Shown here: one piece after another, positions 19,103-30,866 of the stretch | Numbering within the stretch: position 1 is the stretch's first letter | Layout: every line of letters starts with the position of its first letter | DNA from: a bacterium | GTDB taxonomy: Bacteria; Vulcanimicrobiota; Vulcanimicrobiia; Vulcanimicrobiales; Vulcanimicrobiaceae | Assembly: GCA_021790935.1 (NCBI GenBank) | Contig: JAJYFL010000003.1 | Coordinates: 45,001-109,000, forward strand | Reading direction: 5' to 3' | DNA length: 64,000 nucleotides | Notes under the pieces: model-generated | Database searches by the model: none | Seen by the model: the letters and a program-made list of their open reading frames with translations, nothing else | What the model was told of the DNA's origin: nothing | Position numbers and translations under genes: made by a program

Positions 19103-19518
19103 GCTTGCGCCTCCTCACGCGAGACGATTTTCGTGCCGATCGGCAACTTGGATGCGGCCAGGCGCAGCGCTTCCTTCGCGACGTCCGGCGCGACGCCGGA
19201 GAGCTCGAAGAGGACGCGTCCCGGTCGCACGACCGCCACCCAGAACTCCGGGTTGCCCTTGCCGGCACCCATGCGTACTTCGGCCGGTTTTTTGGTTACC
19301 GACTTGTCCGGAAAGATCTTGATCCACACCTTGCCGCCGCGCTTGATGTGACGCGTCATTGCGATACGGGCGGCCTCGATCTGGCGGTTGCTCATCCAGC
19401 ACGGTTCGAGAGCCTGTAAACCGAATTCGCCAAACGTGAGCGTGCTGCCGCGCAGCGCGCGGCCGCTCATCCGGCCGCGATGTACTTTGCGCCATTTTAC
19501 GCGTTTTGGAGTCAACAT
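19099..19518 (-). CDS. rplP: 50S ribosomal protein L16
   Basis: Peptidyl-transferase-region protein of 139 residues. [54 protein letters not shown] and [24 protein letters not shown] are diagnostic. Its ATG shares one base with the rpsC stop (TGATG-type junction). Confidence 0.97.
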   Translation of the reverse strand: MLTPKRVKWRKVHRGRMSGRALRGSTLTFGEFGLQALEPCWMSNRQIEAARIAMTRHIKRGGKVWIKIFPDKSVTKKPAEVRMGAGKGNPEFWVAVVRPGRVLFELSGVAPDVAKEALRLAASKLPIGTKIVSREEAQA

Positions 19519-20417
19519 CAGTACGCACCCTCTCCCTCGACGGGCGCCATCGCCGGCGCGGCCTGCTCCACGGACGGCTCCGGCAGCGCGACCTCAACAG
19601 ACCCAACCGGTCCTTCCGGCGCCTCACCCGGGAACGGTTCCGCTTCCAAGGCCGGCGCGGCCGCGGGCGCAGCGAGGGGAACGGTCCCGCCGGCGCTAGG
19701 CCGGCTGCGCCCTCCACGCGATCCCCGCTCGCGGCGGTCGCGAAACGTTGCACGCTCCGAACGGTCGCGTCCCTGCTCTACGCGCGACTGATCGGGCAGA
19801 ACTTCCCCGCGGTAGATCCATACTTTTACGCCGATCCGTCCGAAGGTCGTGAACGCCTCGACGTTAGCGTAATCGATATCCGCGCGAAGCGTATGCAGCG
19901 GGACTTTCCCGTCGTGATTGCGCTCCGTTCGCGCGATCTCGGCGCCACCCAAGCGACCGGAAACCTGCACTTTGATACCGCGCGCGCCGGCCTTCATGCT
20001 GCGCATGATAGCCTGCTTCATCGCGCGCCGGAACGCGATCCGCTTCTCGAGCTGATCGACGATATTCTGAGCGACCAGGCGGGCGTCGAGCTCGATGTGC
20101 TTGATCTCGACGACGTTCACCTGGACGGTCTTACCGGTGAGCTGCTCGAGACTCTTGCGAATGTCTTCAATCCCGACGCCGCGCTTGCCGATGATGATAC
20201 CGGGCTTGCCCGTATTGACGATCACCCGGGCCTGATTCGAGCGGCGCTCGATCTCGATCCGGCTGATTGCCGCCGGACGCATCCAACGCGTAAAGTAGTT
20301 TCGAATGCGCACGTCTTCGTGCAGCCACTCTTTATAGTGCTTATCCTCGAACCAGCGGCTATCCCACGTCCGCGTGATGCCCAGGCGCAGCCCGACCGGA
20401 TGAATCTTCTGTCCCAC
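19518..20417 (-). CDS. rpsC: 30S ribosomal protein S3 with long C-terminal extension
   Basis: mRNA-entry protein. The KH domain ([28 protein letters not shown]) and the conserved [23 protein letters not shown] and [14 protein letters not shown] fall in the first ~215 residues. The product is 299 residues, so about 85 extra residues follow. The extension begins Arg-rich and becomes Pro/Ala/Glu-rich and acidic, probably disordered. Confidence 0.96.
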   Translation of the reverse strand: MGQKIHPVGLRLGITRTWDSRWFEDKHYKEWLHEDVRIRNYFTRWMRPAAISRIEIERRSNQARVIVNTGKPGIIIGKRGVGIEDIRKSLEQLTGKTVQVNVVEIKHIELDARLVAQNIVDQLEKRIAFRRAMKQAIMRSMKAGARGIKVQVSGRLGGAEIARTERNHDGKVPLHTLRADIDYANVEAFTTFGRIGVKVWIYRGEVLPDQSRVEQGRDRSERATFRDRRERGSRGGRSRPSAGGTVPLAAPAAAPALEAEPFPGEAPEGPVGSVEVALPEPSVEQAAPAMAPVEGEGAY

Positions 20418-20428
20418 TCGTCTTCCCC

Positions 20429-20950
20429 TTATGATTCCGCAGGCTGGCCGGGAGCGCCGGCCCGCGCCGCAGTGCGCCGGCCGACGGGTTTACCGGCGCC
20501 CGGTTTCGCGGCGGCGCTACGTACGCTCACACGTTTACGCCCGATCGAGGCCCCGCCGCGCACGCGATGCGGAGCAGAAGCCGGCTTCTCACCTAGGGCG
20601 ACGGTCACGTGGGAGAGGCGCTTGCGCTTGAAATTCGCGCGACCTTGCGCGCGCGGGTCGAGGCGTTTGGTGAAGCGCCCGCCCGGGCCGCCGTCCACGG
20701 TGATCCGCGTAACGTAAAGGTCGTCCCCGTTCATGTCGTGATTGTTCTCGGCATTTGCGAGCGCGCTGCGGACGAGCTTCTCAATCGGTTCCGCCGCGAA
20801 GACGCCCGCAAATTGCAGAAGCACGAGCGCTTCCTTTACGCTCTTACCGCGAATGGCGTCCGCTACGCGGCGGAGCTTGCGCGGGCCCATCCGGGCGAAT
20901 TTCAGGTGCGCTACGGCTTCGGTGCGTTGCGGTGTATTCTGCTCGCTCAT
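20429..20950 (-). CDS. rplV: 50S ribosomal protein L22 with basic C-terminal extension
   Basis: Exit-tunnel protein. The core, about 115 residues, includes [20 protein letters not shown] and the tunnel-loop region [31 protein letters not shown]. The protein is 173 residues; the last ~55 are Arg/Ala/Pro-rich and low-complexity. It abuts rpsS with no gap. Confidence 0.95.
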   Translation of the reverse strand: MSEQNTPQRTEAVAHLKFARMGPRKLRRVADAIRGKSVKEALVLLQFAGVFAAEPIEKLVRSALANAENNHDMNGDDLYVTRITVDGGPGGRFTKRLDPRAQGRANFKRKRLSHVTVALGEKPASAPHRVRGGASIGRKRVSVRSAAAKPGAGKPVGRRTAARAGAPGQPAES

Positions 20951-21226
20951 CTATTTCACGCTGGCCTTGTCGCCGCCATGCCCGCGGAAGCTCCGCGTCG
21001 GCGCGAACTCCCCAAGCTTATGGCCGACCATGTTTTCAGTGATAAAGACGGGAACGTGCGCCTTGCCGTTGTGGACGCCGATGGTGTGCCCTACCATCGC
21101 CGGCACGATCGTAGAGGCGCGGCTCCACGTTTTAACGACTCGCTTCTCGCGCGCGTCGTTCATTTTCTCGATCTTGCGGAGCAGATGGTCCGCAACGTAG
21201 GGACCCTTCTTGAGGCTGCGACCCAT
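20951..21226 (-). CDS. rpsS: 30S ribosomal protein S19
   Basis: Small-subunit head protein of 91 residues. [23 protein letters not shown] and [36 protein letters not shown] are diagnostic. Confidence 0.97.
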   Translation of the reverse strand: MGRSLKKGPYVADHLLRKIEKMNDAREKRVVKTWSRASTIVPAMVGHTIGVHNGKAHVPVFITENMVGHKLGEFAPTRSFRGHGGDKASVK

Positions 21227-21227
21227 G

Positions 21228-22055
21228 CTATTTAGCCTTCCGTTTCCGCACGATCATTTTGGTCGTGCGTTTGTTGCGCCGCGTCTTCTTACCCATCGTC
21301 ATCTGACCCCAAGGCGTCGTCGGCGGACGGCCCGACGTGGAGCGCGCCTCGCCGCCGCCGTGCGGATGGTCGACCGGGTTCATCGCAATGCCGCGAACGC
21401 TCGGGCGCTTGCCGCGATGGCGCTGGCGGCCCGCCTTGCCGATCACTTCGTTTTCGTGTTCGACGTTACCGAGCTGTCCGACGGTCGCGCGGCACGTCAC
21501 GAGAATCTTCCGGACCTCGCCCGACGGCATGCGCACCTGCGCGTAGTCGTCTTCCTTGGCCATCAATTGCGCGGAGCCCCCGGCACTGCGTACGAGCTTG
21601 CCGCCTTGCCCCGGCCGAAGCTCGATATTATGAATGACGGTGCCGACGGGAATATTCTTGATCGGCAGACAGTTGCCGGTCTTGATATCGGCGCCCGATC
21701 CCGACTCGATCGAATCCCCGACCTTCAGGCCGAGCGGTGCGAGGATATAGCGTTTTTCGCCGTCCTTGTAGTTGACGAGCGCGATGCGCGCCGACCGGTT
21801 CGGGTCGTATTCCAACGTCGCGACCTTTGCCGGGATCGCGTCCTTCGACCGCTTGAAGTCGATGAGGCGATATATCTTTCGAGTGCCGCCACCTTTATGG
21901 CGCACGGTGATGTGGCCGTTGAAGTTTCGCCCGGAATGTTTCTTGCGGACCTCCACGAGCGATCTCTCCGGAGCCACCTTACTCAATTCGGAGAAGTCCA
22001 TCGTCGTCATGAAACGCCGGCCCGCACTTGTCGGTCGATATTTTTTTACTGGCAT
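21228..22055 (-). CDS. rplB: 50S ribosomal protein L2
   Basis: Core 23S rRNA-binding protein of 275 residues. [42 protein letters not shown] and the peptidyl-transferase-near [13 protein letters not shown] with its conserved histidine are present. Confidence 0.98.
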   Translation of the reverse strand: MPVKKYRPTSAGRRFMTTMDFSELSKVAPERSLVEVRKKHSGRNFNGHITVRHKGGGTRKIYRLIDFKRSKDAIPAKVATLEYDPNRSARIALVNYKDGEKRYILAPLGLKVGDSIESGSGADIKTGNCLPIKNIPVGTVIHNIELRPGQGGKLVRSAGGSAQLMAKEDDYAQVRMPSGEVRKILVTCRATVGQLGNVEHENEVIGKAGRQRHRGKRPSVRGIAMNPVDHPHGGGEARSTSGRPPTTPWGQMTMGKKTRRNKRTTKMIVRKRKAK

Positions 22056-22059
22056 ATGA

Positions 22060-22368
22060 TCACTGCTCGAAGTAGTTGATGCCGCCGAGCTCGATTTTTT
22101 GGCCCGGCTTAAGGGTGACGACGGCCTTCTTGAAGTCCGCCTGATGGCCTAGGGTACGTTGGCCGCGGCGCGCGAACGTGCGCTTTTTCCCGCCGACGTT
22201 TACGGTATTGACCTTGAGGACGTTCACCTTGAATATCTCTTCGACGGCGTGGCGAATCTGCGTCTTGGTCGCACTCGGGTGAACGACGAAGCTATATTGA
22301 TGTCCGAGGGCGTTGGCCATCGCCTTTTCCGTAATACGCGGCGAGATGATGATGTCGCGCGCCTCCAT
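22060..22368 (-). CDS. rplW: 50S ribosomal protein L23
   Basis: Exit-tunnel protein of 102 residues. It starts [18 protein letters not shown], and [26 protein letters not shown] is typical. Its ATG overlaps the rplD stop by 1 bp. Confidence 0.96.
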   Translation of the reverse strand: MEARDIIISPRITEKAMANALGHQYSFVVHPSATKTQIRHAVEEIFKVNVLKVNTVNVGGKKRTFARRGQRTLGHQADFKKAVVTLKPGQKIELGGINYFEQ

Positions 22369-23030
22369 CAGGCTGCTCCTTCCGGGTTCTTGGTAAACGC
22401 AGCCACGATCCCATCGTACGCGCCGGTCGTAAAGACGATGCGCTCGTACCGGAGCACGTCCTTTACATCGAGCGCTCCGGCATGCGTAACGGCGACCCGC
22501 GCGAGATTGCGCGCCACGCGATGAAGCACTTCGCCGGCGCCCTCGTCGACTCCGTAGACGACCAGCGTTTTCGGCCCCTTTTTCGCGCCCTTCGCGCTGC
22601 CGTAAAGAAGGGCCGCGAAATCGGCCGTCTTGCCGATATCGAAGTTCTCGGCGTCAAGTAGCGTGATCGCACCGTTGCGGAACCGATCGGAGAGCGCGGC
22701 AATGAAGGCGGCTCGACGCTCTTTCTTGTTGATATCCGTAACGTACGAGCGGGGCTTCGGGCCGAAGACGACGCCCCCATGGCGCCATTGCGGCGAGCGA
22801 ATCGAACCTTGCCGCGCCCGGCCCGTGCCTTTTTGTCGCCACGGTTTGCGCCCGCCGCCGCTCACCTCGTCGCGGCGGAGCGTAGACGCGGTTCCCGCGC
22901 GCGGATTGGCCATCTCGCGAAAAACTGCGCGAAAGATCGCGTGCTGCTTGTCGTTATGCTCTTGTGCGAAAACCGCCGGGGTGGGCTCTTCGCGGAGGAT
23001 CTTACCGGAGCGATCGATGACGTTCGGCAT
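22368..23030 (-). CDS. rplD: 50S ribosomal protein L4
   Basis: Exit-tunnel protein of 220 residues. The conserved loop GGGRKPWRQKGTGRARQGSIRSPQWRHGG is present, followed by a typical L4 C-domain. In enterobacteria L4 autoregulates the S10 operon, but the short rplC leader here shows no obvious L4 target. It follows rplC by 1 bp. Confidence 0.97.
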   Translation of the reverse strand: MPNVIDRSGKILREEPTPAVFAQEHNDKQHAIFRAVFREMANPRAGTASTLRRDEVSGGGRKPWRQKGTGRARQGSIRSPQWRHGGVVFGPKPRSYVTDINKKERRAAFIAALSDRFRNGAITLLDAENFDIGKTADFAALLYGSAKGAKKGPKTLVVYGVDEGAGEVLHRVARNLARVAVTHAGALDVKDVLRYERIVFTTGAYDGIVAAFTKNPEGAA

Positions 23031-23031
23031 C

Positions 23032-23682
23032 TCAGCGGCCCTCCGCCGAGGCGGCTTGGCGGTTTGGCTTCACGCTCGTCTTCACGACGACGAGCGCGTT
23101 CTTCGGTCCGGGGATGGGCCCGCGAATCAGAAGCACGTTCCGCTCGCCGTCGGCGCGCACGATTTCGAGGTTCTGATGCGTGGTGCGGTCGACGCCGAAG
23201 TGGCCGGGGCGCCGGCTGCCCTTCACCGTCCGGCCAGCGTTGGTATCGCCGTTACTTGCCGGTTGCCGATGAATCATCGAGCCGTGGCTCGCACCACCGC
23301 CATGAAAGTTGTGCCGCTTCATGCCGCCCGCGAAACCATGGCCCTTGGAGATGCCGACGACGTCGACGCGGTCGCCGTTAACGAACTCACCGGCCGTGAT
23401 CGTCTGCCCGACTTCGACCCCGTCGATACCCTCGCGGAATTCGCGCACCCAGCGCCGCGGATCGACGCCGGCTTTCGTGTAGTGTCCGGCAAGGGCACGG
23501 GTCACGCGCGATTTCTTCACGTCGCCGAAGGCCAAGGCGACGGCGTCGTAGCCATGCTTTTCCTTCGTTCTGCGTTCGACCACGGTGCAGGGACCGGCTT
23601 CGATCACCGTGACCGGCACGTACCGGCCGTCATCGGTGAAAACGCTCGTCATCCCAACCTTGCGGCCAAGGATGTTTTTCAT
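23032..23682 (-). CDS. rplC: 50S ribosomal protein L3
   Basis: Assembly-initiating 23S rRNA-binding protein, 216 residues. ILGRKVGMTSVF, GISKGHGFAGGMKRHNFHGGGASHGSMIHRQPAS and GRTVKGSRRPGHFG are diagnostic. It opens this block because rpsJ lies about 3 kb upstream behind three metabolic genes. A GAGGAACG Shine-Dalgarno precedes the ATG. Confidence 0.97.
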   Translation of the reverse strand: MKNILGRKVGMTSVFTDDGRYVPVTVIEAGPCTVVERRTKEKHGYDAVALAFGDVKKSRVTRALAGHYTKAGVDPRRWVREFREGIDGVEVGQTITAGEFVNGDRVDVVGISKGHGFAGGMKRHNFHGGGASHGSMIHRQPASNGDTNAGRTVKGSRRPGHFGVDRTTHQNLEIVRADGERNVLLIRGPIPGPKNALVVVKTSVKPNRQAASAEGR

Positions 23683-23792
23683 ACGTTCCTCGTCCTATTC
23701 GGTTGCATAAAGGCCACGGGTCCTGGCGTACTTCTATTTTCTCCGCCGGCACGCGGTAAGAGACCGCGGCCAGCGTGGACCGCAACCTTCGC

Positions 23793-23821
23793 ATGGTATC
23801 AAGGATCGCGGGGCGCGTCAA
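23793..23821 (-). promoter_or_regulatory. Predicted sigma-70-type promoter for rplC and downstream genes
   Basis: On the minus strand TTGACG (23821-23816) and TACCAT (23798-23793) are separated by exactly 17 bases. They lie 110 bp upstream of the rplC ATG in the gap after the acyl-CoA dehydrogenase gene. The -35 matches 5/6 and the -10 4/6 of consensus. It would let the ribosomal block be transcribed independently of the inserted metabolic genes. Confidence 0.5.
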
Positions 23822-23851
23822 GGGCACCGTATAGCCGCCGGAATATCGACC

Positions 23852-25038
23852 CTACGAGAAGGCGGCCAACCCGGTGATCGACTGCCCCAGGATGAGCGTA
23901 TGCACCTCGCTCGTCCCTTCGTAGGTGAGGACCGACTCCAAGTTATTCATGTGACGAATCACGGGATACTCGAGCGTGACGCCGTTGGCTCCGAGGATCG
24001 TCCGCGCCTCCCGGGCTATCGCGAGGGCCTCGCGTACGTTGTTCAGCTTCCCGAAACTCACGTGGGCGGGGTGAGCTCGGCCCTCGTCCTTCATGCGCCC
24101 GATGTGAAGCGCGAGAAGCGTCCCCTTGTTCAACTCGAGGAGCATGTTGACGAGCTTCTCCTGCGTGAGTTGATATCCGGCGATCGGCCGGTCGAACTGT
24201 ACGCGGTGCTTGGCGTAGTCGAGGGCGGCTTCGTAGCACGCCCGCGCCGACCCCATCACCCCCCAAACGATCCCGTAACGCGCCTCGCTCAAGCACGCGA
24301 GCGGGCCTCGGAGGCCGCGAACCTCGGGGAATACGGCACTCCCGGGCAAGCGGCAATCCGAAAGAAGCAGCTCGCTGGTCACGGAGGCCCGCAGCGAGAG
24401 CTTGTGCTCGATCTTCGCGGTGGAGAAGCCTTTGGTAGCCGTTGGAACGACGAAACCGCGTATTCCGTCGTCGCTGCGAGCCCAGACGACGGCCACGTCG
24501 GCTATGCCGCCGTTGGTGATCCACATCTTGGTACCGTTGAGGACCCAATCGTCGCCATCCCGCCGAGCCGACGTGCGCATCCCGGCCGGATTGCTGCCGA
24601 AATCGGCCTCGGTCAGGCCGAAACAACCGATGGCCTCGCCGCGAGCCATGCGCGGAAGCCATTCGCGCTTCTGCTCCTCGCTGCCCCAATGGTGGATGGC
24701 AAACATCGCGAGCGACCCCTGCACCGATGCAAAGCTGCGCACGCCGGTGTCGCCCGCCTCTAACTCCATGCATGCCAGCCCGTAAGCTACGGCGCTCGCT
24801 CCCGGGCAGCCGTAGCCCTCTAGGTGCATCCCAAGCAGACCGAGCTCGCCGAGTTCTCTCGAGAGCTCGAGCGGGAGGATGCCCTCCTCGAACCACCGAG
24901 CGACGTTCGGGAGCACGCGCTTGCGCACGAATGCGCGGACCGTGTCGCGCACCAAACGCTCTTCGTCGCTGAGCAGGGCGTCTACGTTCAAGAAATCGGT
25001 CGGGTGCGGCGCTGCAACACGCTCGCGCTCGGTTGCGG

Positions 25039-25042
<4 letters not shown>
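23852..25042 (-). CDS. gcdH: Acyl-CoA dehydrogenase, glutaryl-CoA dehydrogenase type
   Basis: FAD enzyme of 396 residues. [19 protein letters not shown] is the flavin/substrate region, and the C-terminal YEGTSEVH contains the catalytic glutamate at the position used by glutaryl-CoA dehydrogenases. [22 protein letters not shown] also fits that subgroup. Glutaryl-CoA to crotonyl-CoA is the expected reaction, but substrate specificity is inferred. Its ATG overlaps the aldo/keto reductase 3' end by 4 bp. Confidence 0.8.
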
Positions 25043-26022
<980 letters not shown>

Positions 26023-26051
26023 ATATCCAACTCCCAACGCGGATGCAAGCG

Positions 26052-26477
26052 TCAGCGCTTCAGCACGCGCGCGATCTTATCGAAGAGCGCCTCCACGGAC
26101 CGCTCGTTCCCGTCCTCCAGGCGGCGCCACAGCATGCGTCCCTCGCCCTCGCTCAGCATCGCGTCGATGCGATGCTGCAGCGTCGTCCGTTTGGCTTCGC
26201 CGCTCAGATAGAAGCCGTGCGTTCCGTCGATGCCCTCGTTCTGAATGCGCCACACGATACGCTCCTCCGGGACGACCTCTTCGAGCAGCGCGTGGAAGCC
26301 GTTATGCCACTCCTCCGTTCGACCCGGAACGAGCGGACCGGGCGAGCGCATGAAGGGTTGCGCGGCAAACGGCCAGATGACGTCGTTCGAAGTCCCCATG
26401 TCGACGAGCAACTGGAAGATTCGCCGGCGCGTACCGGAGAAAGTGCGTTCGCGAACTTCGTGGAGCGGCAAGGGCAT
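26052..26477 (-). CDS. SRPBCC (START-like) domain protein
   Basis: A 141-residue protein with the small-ligand-binding SRPBCC pattern. An N-terminal strand ([22 protein letters not shown]) is followed by a proline loop, antiparallel strands ([23 protein letters not shown]) and a long C-terminal helix. AGGAGAACCT gives a strong Shine-Dalgarno. It is the first gene after the predicted terminator of the str operon. The ligand is unknown. Confidence 0.6.
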   Translation of the reverse strand: MPLPLHEVRERTFSGTRRRIFQLLVDMGTSNDVIWPFAAQPFMRSPGPLVPGRTEEWHNGFHALLEEVVPEERIVWRIQNEGIDGTHGFYLSGEAKRTTLQHRIDAMLSEGEGRMLWRRLEDGNERSVEALFDKIARVLKR

Positions 26478-26536
26478 AGGTTCTCCTTCGCCGCTCGGCG
26501 CTGGTTGTCCGCGTGCGGCGCGCGCGGCGCCCGATC

Positions 26537-26571
26537 AAAAGGAAGAGCAGCCCGCGTACGCCGAGCTGCTC
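26537..26571 (-). terminator. Predicted intrinsic terminator after rpsJ
   Basis: Read on the minus strand, GAGCAGC and GCTGCTC form a perfect 7-bp stem (arms 26571-26565 and 26551-26545). The loop can itself pair, and TTCCTTTT follows. It lies about 40 bp downstream of the rpsJ stop, so it probably ends the str operon before the metabolic genes. Confidence 0.55.
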
Positions 26572-26590
26572 GGAACGGAATAGCGACCCC

Positions 26591-26614
26591 GGCCGCACTC
26601 CGACGGCCTCCTAG
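26591..26614 (-). repeat. Diverged copy of the TAGGAG repeat end at the rpsJ stop
   Basis: On the minus strand the sequence begins at the rpsJ TAG stop and reads TAGGAGGCCGTCGGAGTGCG. It matches the end of the 169-bp element at about 17 of 23 positions. The similarity could be partly chance; the position at a stop codon makes it worth noting. Confidence 0.35.
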
Positions 26615-26919
26615 GCTTTTAGTTCGATATCCACCCCGGCCGGAAGGTCCAGGTGCATCAACGCGTCCATCGTCTTCGGAGAAGCCTGCAGGATGTCGAT
26701 GAGCCGCTTGTGCGTACGCATCTCGAAGTGTTCGCGGCTCTTCTTGTCGACGTGCGGAGAACGGTTGACGCAAAACCTGTTGATCTCCGTAGGCAGCGGA
26801 ACGGGCCCGCTGACGAACGCGCCGGTGCGCTTGGCCGTCTCCACGATACGTTCGGCCGACTGATCGAGCACCTTATGGTCGTACGCCTTTAGGCGGATCC
26901 GAATCTTCTGCTTAGCCAT
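26611..26919 (-). CDS. rpsJ: 30S ribosomal protein S10
   Basis: Small-subunit protein and antitermination factor (NusE), 102 residues. [30 protein letters not shown] and the loop [35 protein letters not shown] are diagnostic. It sits 13 bp after tuf, at the end of the str operon, and is separated from rplC by three unrelated genes. Confidence 0.97.
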   Translation of the reverse strand: MAKQKIRIRLKAYDHKVLDQSAERIVETAKRTGAFVSGPVPLPTEINRFCVNRSPHVDKKSREHFEMRTHKRLIDILQASPKTMDALMHLDLPAGVDIELKA

Positions 26920-26932
26920 CTTTCTCTAAAGC

Positions 26933-28132
26933 CTAATCCGACACGGAGGTTACGACGCCGGCGCCGACCGTCCGGCCGCCCTCGCGGATCGCGAAGCGAA
27001 GCCCCTCTTCGCAGGCAATCGGCGTTATCAACTCGACGTCCATCGCCACGTTGTCGCCGGGCATCACCATTTCGACGCCCTCGGGAAGTTTGATCGTGCC
27101 CGTCACGTCGGTCGTACGAAAGTAGAACTGCGGCCGGTAGTTTGCGAAGAACGGCGTGTGGCGGCCGCCCTCGTCCTTCGAGAGCACGTACACCTCCGCT
27201 TTGAACTTCGTATGCGGCTTGATCGAGCCGGGTTTCGCGAGTACCTGGCCGCGCTCGATGCCGTCGCGGTCGATGCCCCTCAGCAGTACGCCGATATTGT
27301 CGCCGGCGATGCCGACGTCGAGGAGTTTGCGGAACATCTCGATGCCCGTAACGACCGATTTCTTCGTCGCTTCCTGCAGACCGACGATCTCGATCTCCTC
27401 CCCGACCTTGACCTGACCGCGCTCGACCCGGCCCGTACCGACCGTACCACGGCCGGTGATCGTGAAGACGTCTTCGATCGGCATCAGGAACGGCTTGTCC
27501 GTCTCGCGGACCGGATCTGGGATGTACTCGTCGACCGTATCCATGAGCTTGAATATCGGAGCGGCGTCCGGATCGTCGCGCCGGCCGCTCGAGTTGAGCG
27601 CCTTGAGCGCCGAACCGCGGATGATCGGCGTGTCGTCGCCGGGGAACTCGTACTTGGTCAAGAGCTCGCGGACTTCCATCTCGACGAGTTCCAGAAGTTC
27701 CTCGTCATCGACCATGTCGCACTTATTCAAGAATACGACGATCTTCGGAACGCCGACCTGGCGCATGAGCAGGATGTGCTCGCGCGTCTGCGGCATGGGC
27801 CCGTCCGTCGCAGAGACCACCAGTACCGCGCCGTCCATCTGCGCCGCACCGGTAATCATGTTCTTGATGTAGTCCGCGTGGCCCGGGCAGTCGACGTGGG
27901 CGTAGTGGCGCTTCACCGTCTCGTACTCCTGGTGCGAGATCGCAATCGTAATGCCGCGCTCTTTTTCTTCGGGAGCGTTATCGATCTCGTCGACGCCCCT
28001 CGCCTTGGCGAGGCCTTCCGTCGCAAGGCAGTGCGTAATCGCAGCCGTCAGCGTCGTCTTGCCGTGGTCGACGTGGCCCGTCGTGCCGATGTTAACGTGC
28101 GGTTTGGTGCGCTCGAATTTTGCCTTCGCCAT
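26933..28132 (-). CDS. tuf: Elongation factor Tu
   Basis: GTPase that delivers aminoacyl-tRNA, 399 residues. G1 GHVDHGKT, G3 DCPGHADY and G4 NKCDMVDD are intact, followed by domains 2 and 3 ending [17 protein letters not shown]. This is the only tuf copy in the window. A hairpin lies in the 94-bp gap after fusA. Confidence 0.98.
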   Translation of the reverse strand: MAKAKFERTKPHVNIGTTGHVDHGKTTLTAAITHCLATEGLAKARGVDEIDNAPEEKERGITIAISHQEYETVKRHYAHVDCPGHADYIKNMITGAAQMDGAVLVVSATDGPMPQTREHILLMRQVGVPKIVVFLNKCDMVDDEELLELVEMEVRELLTKYEFPGDDTPIIRGSALKALNSSGRRDDPDAAPIFKLMDTVDEYIPDPVRETDKPFLMPIEDVFTITGRGTVGTGRVERGQVKVGEEIEIVGLQEATKKSVVTGIEMFRKLLDVGIAGDNIGVLLRGIDRDGIERGQVLAKPGSIKPHTKFKAEVYVLSKDEGGRHTPFFANYRPQFYFRTTDVTGTIKLPEGVEMVMPGDNVAMDVELITPIACEEGLRFAIREGGRTVGAGVVTSVSD

Positions 28133-28161
28133 GTGTTACGTCTTTATCCTCATTGGTTGAC

Positions 28162-28179
28162 CCGCCGAATGTTCGGCGG
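28162..28179. promoter_or_regulatory. Perfect hairpin in the fusA-tuf gap
   Basis: CCGCCGAA and TTCGGCGG pair perfectly around a 2-base spacer, 30 bp upstream of the tuf ATG on the minus strand. There is no T-run, so it is not a classical terminator. It could stabilise the processed tuf mRNA or bind a regulator. Confidence 0.4.
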
Positions 28180-28226
28180 CTGCCGCTATCTTGTGTCTTC
28201 GTTCCGTATATTCTCGCTTACGAGGT

Positions 28227-30314
28227 CTAGGGTTTCTTTCCAGCCGCCTTCGCAACGATCTCCTCTTCCACCGATTTCGGAGCCTTTTCGTAATGCGAGA
28301 ACTCCATCGTGTACGTCGCACGCCCCTGCGTGGCCGAACGCATGTCGGTGGCGTACCCGAACATCTCGGAGAGCGGGACGTTCGCCGTGATAACCTGCGC
28401 GCCGCCCGGTGCCTCCTCGGTCGTCTGAATCAAACCCCGCCGCCGGTTGAGGTCGCCCGTAATGGCTCCCATGTAGTCTTTCGGTGTCGTGACCTCGACC
28501 TTCATGATCGGTTCGAGCAGAATCGGCCCGGCGGACCGGTTTGCTTCCTTCCAGCCCATCGAGGCCGCAATCTTAAAGGCCATCTCGGAGGAGTCGACGT
28601 CGTGGTAGGAACCGTCGAAGGCCGTAACCTTGAAATCGAGCACCGGGAATCCTGCAAGCACGCCGCTTTGCGAAGACTCTTGGATGCCCTGCTGCACGGC
28701 CTTGGAATACTCCTTCGGCACGGCCCCACCGACGATCTTCCACTCGAACTTGAAGCCGCTGCCCGGCTCGAGCGGTTCGACGCGCAGCCAGACATCGCCG
28801 TACTGACCCTTGCCGCCCGACTGGCGGATGAATTTCCCCTGTTTCTCGACCGTCTTCGTAATTGCTTCTTTGTATGCGACTTGCGGTTTGCCGACGTTAG
28901 CCTCGACCTTAAACTCGCGCCGCAGGCGGTCGAGAATGATCTCGAGGTGCAGTTCGCCCATACCGGCGATAATCGTCTGCTGGGTCTCCTCGTCCGTACG
29001 CATCCGAAAGGTCGGGTCCTCCTGCGCCAATCGGCTCAGCGCCTGGCCGAGTTTGTCCTGGTCACCCTTGGTCTTGGGCTCGATTGCCTGTGAGATCACC
29101 GGTTCCGGAAAGGTGATCGACTCGAGAGTGATCGGAGTCTTCTCGTCGCAGAGCGTATCGCCGGTCCGCGTATCCGTGAGGCCTACCGCGGCGGCGATGT
29201 CACCCGCTCCGATCGCGTCGATGTCTTCTCGATGGTTGGCGTGCATCCGCAGGATGCGCCCGATCCGTTCCTTCTTACCCGAGCGCGAATTATAGACGTA
29301 CGAACCCTTGTTGAGTACGCCCGAGTAGACTCGAAAATACGTCAGATTCCCGTACGGGTCGGTCGCAATCTTGAATGCGAGCGCGCAGAACGGCTGGTTG
29401 TCGTCGGGCTCACGAACGATCCGTTCGCCTGTCTTCGGATCCAATCCGACGATGCGCTTCGCATCCAGCGGCGAGGGGAGATAATCGACGATCGCGTCGA
29501 GCAGCGGCTGAACGCCCTTGTTCTTGAAAGCCGATCCGCAGAGCATCGGAAGCACGGTGCCCGCGATCGTCGCTTTGCGCAACGCGGTTTTCATCCGGTC
29601 GACCGGCAACTCCTTACCGTCAAAGAACATCTCGAGCAGCTCGTCGTCCTGCTCGGCGATCGCTTCCACCAGCGCCTTCCGCCAGACCATCGCCAACTCG
29701 CGGAGTTCGCCGTCGACCTCTTCCTCGGCCATCGTCGACCCGATATCATCGCTGTAGAGGACCTTCTTCATCGTAAAGAGGTCAACGATCCCTTTGAAGC
29801 TGTCCTCGGCGCCGACCGGCACCTGGATGGGCGTCGCGTTGCCTCCGAGACGCTCCCGAATCTTGTAGACCGCGTTGAAGAAATCCGCACCCATACGATC
29901 CATCTTATTGACGAAGATGATCCGGGGGACGTTGTACTTGTTCGCCTGGCGCCAGACCGTCTCGGATTGCGGCTGAACCGCCGCGACCGAGTCGAAGATC
30001 GCCACCAGCCCATCGAGTACGCGAAGCGAGCGTTCCACCTCGACCGTAAAGTCCACGTGCCCAGGCGTATCGATTATGTTGACCCGCGTATCGCGCCAGG
30101 TGCAGGCCGTCGCCGCGGACGTAATCGTAATGCCGCGCTCTTGTTCCTGGACCATCCAGTCCATGGTCGCGGCGCCGTCGTGTACCTCGCCGATCTTATG
30201 CGTCCGGCCCGTATAAAACAGGATCCGTTCGGTACAGGTCGTCTTGCCTGCGTCGATATGGGCGGCGATGCCGATATTACGCGTCCGCTCCAGCGGATGT
30301 TCTCTGGTAGCCAT
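28227..30314 (-). CDS. fusA: Elongation factor G
   Basis: Translocation GTPase of 695 residues with the five-domain layout. G1 [20 protein letters not shown]3 DTPGHVDFT and G4 NKMDRMGA are intact. Domain IV includes [18 protein letters not shown]. It lies 14 bp after rpsG in the str operon. Confidence 0.98.
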   Translation of the reverse strand: MATREHPLERTRNIGIAAHIDAGKTTCTERILFYTGRTHKIGEVHDGAATMDWMVQEQERGITITSAATACTWRDTRVNIIDTPGHVDFTVEVERSLRVLDGLVAIFDSVAAVQPQSETVWRQANKYNVPRIIFVNKMDRMGADFFNAVYKIRERLGGNATPIQVPVGAEDSFKGIVDLFTMKKVLYSDDIGSTMAEEEVDGELRELAMVWRKALVEAIAEQDDELLEMFFDGKELPVDRMKTALRKATIAGTVLPMLCGSAFKNKGVQPLLDAIVDYLPSPLDAKRIVGLDPKTGERIVREPDDNQPFCALAFKIATDPYGNLTYFRVYSGVLNKGSYVYNSRSGKKERIGRILRMHANHREDIDAIGAGDIAAAVGLTDTRTGDTLCDEKTPITLESITFPEPVISQAIEPKTKGDQDKLGQALSRLAQEDPTFRMRTDEETQQTIIAGMGELHLEIILDRLRREFKVEANVGKPQVAYKEAITKTVEKQGKFIRQSGGKGQYGDVWLRVEPLEPGSGFKFEWKIVGGAVPKEYSKAVQQGIQESSQSGVLAGFPVLDFKVTAFDGSYHDVDSSEMAFKIAASMGWKEANRSAGPILLEPIMKVEVTTPKDYMGAITGDLNRRRGLIQTTEEAPGGAQVITANVPLSEMFGYATDMRSATQGRATYTMEFSHYEKAPKSVEEEIVAKAAGKKP

Positions 30315-30328
30315 GATCGGTGCGTCGC

Positions 30329-30799
30329 CTACCAGCGGTAATGCGCGAACGCTTTGTTCGCTTCGGCCATCTTGTGCGTGTCTTCACGCTTCTTGATCGC
30401 GGCGCCCATGTTGTTGGAGGCATCCACGAGCTCTGCCGCGAGCTTCTCTTCCATCGAGCGACCGGCTCGCGAACGCGCGTAGCCGATGAGCCAGCGCATG
30501 GCCATAGCCTGACGGCGGTCCGGGCGGACCTCCATCGGTACCTGATACGTGGCTCCACCGACGCGACGTGGGCGCACTTCGACCAGCGGCATGGCATTGG
30601 AGAGCGCCTGGTTGAAGACGTCCATCGCCTCGCGACCGGTCTTCTCGTGCACGATCTCGAGCGCGCCGTAGGTGATGCGCTCGGCTAGCGATTTCTTGCC
30701 CTGCAGCATCAATTTGTTGATGAAGCGGGCAAGCACTTTGCTGTTGAATCGCGGATCGGGCAGAATCTGCCGTTTCGGAGCAGGACCTTTACGTGGCAT
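30329..30799 (-). CDS. rpsG: 30S ribosomal protein S7
   Basis: 16S rRNA-binding head protein of 156 residues. [39 protein letters not shown] and the C-terminal [14 protein letters not shown] are diagnostic. The gap to rpsL (67 bp) is occupied by a dispersed repeat. Confidence 0.97.
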   Translation of the reverse strand: MPRKGPAPKRQILPDPRFNSKVLARFINKLMLQGKKSLAERITYGALEIVHEKTGREAMDVFNQALSNAMPLVEVRPRRVGGATYQVPMEVRPDRRQAMAMRWLIGYARSRAGRSMEEKLAAELVDASNNMGAAIKKREDTHKMAEANKAFAHYRW

Positions 30800-30825
30800 C
30801 TATCTCTTAAACTTCCTTAAAAAGC

Positions 30826-30866
30826 TGTCATCCTGAGCGTGTCGAAGGGCTGAGCGTGTCGAAGGC
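30826..30866. repeat. TTCGACAGGCTC-family repeat between rpsL and rpsG
   Basis: On the minus strand this reads CCCTTCGACACGCTCAGGAT then GACA. It matches the right arm of the hairpin at 963-985 with only C/G and A/G changes. A second partial unit (TGAGCGTGTCGAAGGC) stands directly beside it, touching the rpsL stop codon. Insertion here is unusual because rpsL and rpsG are normally close. Confidence 0.6.
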
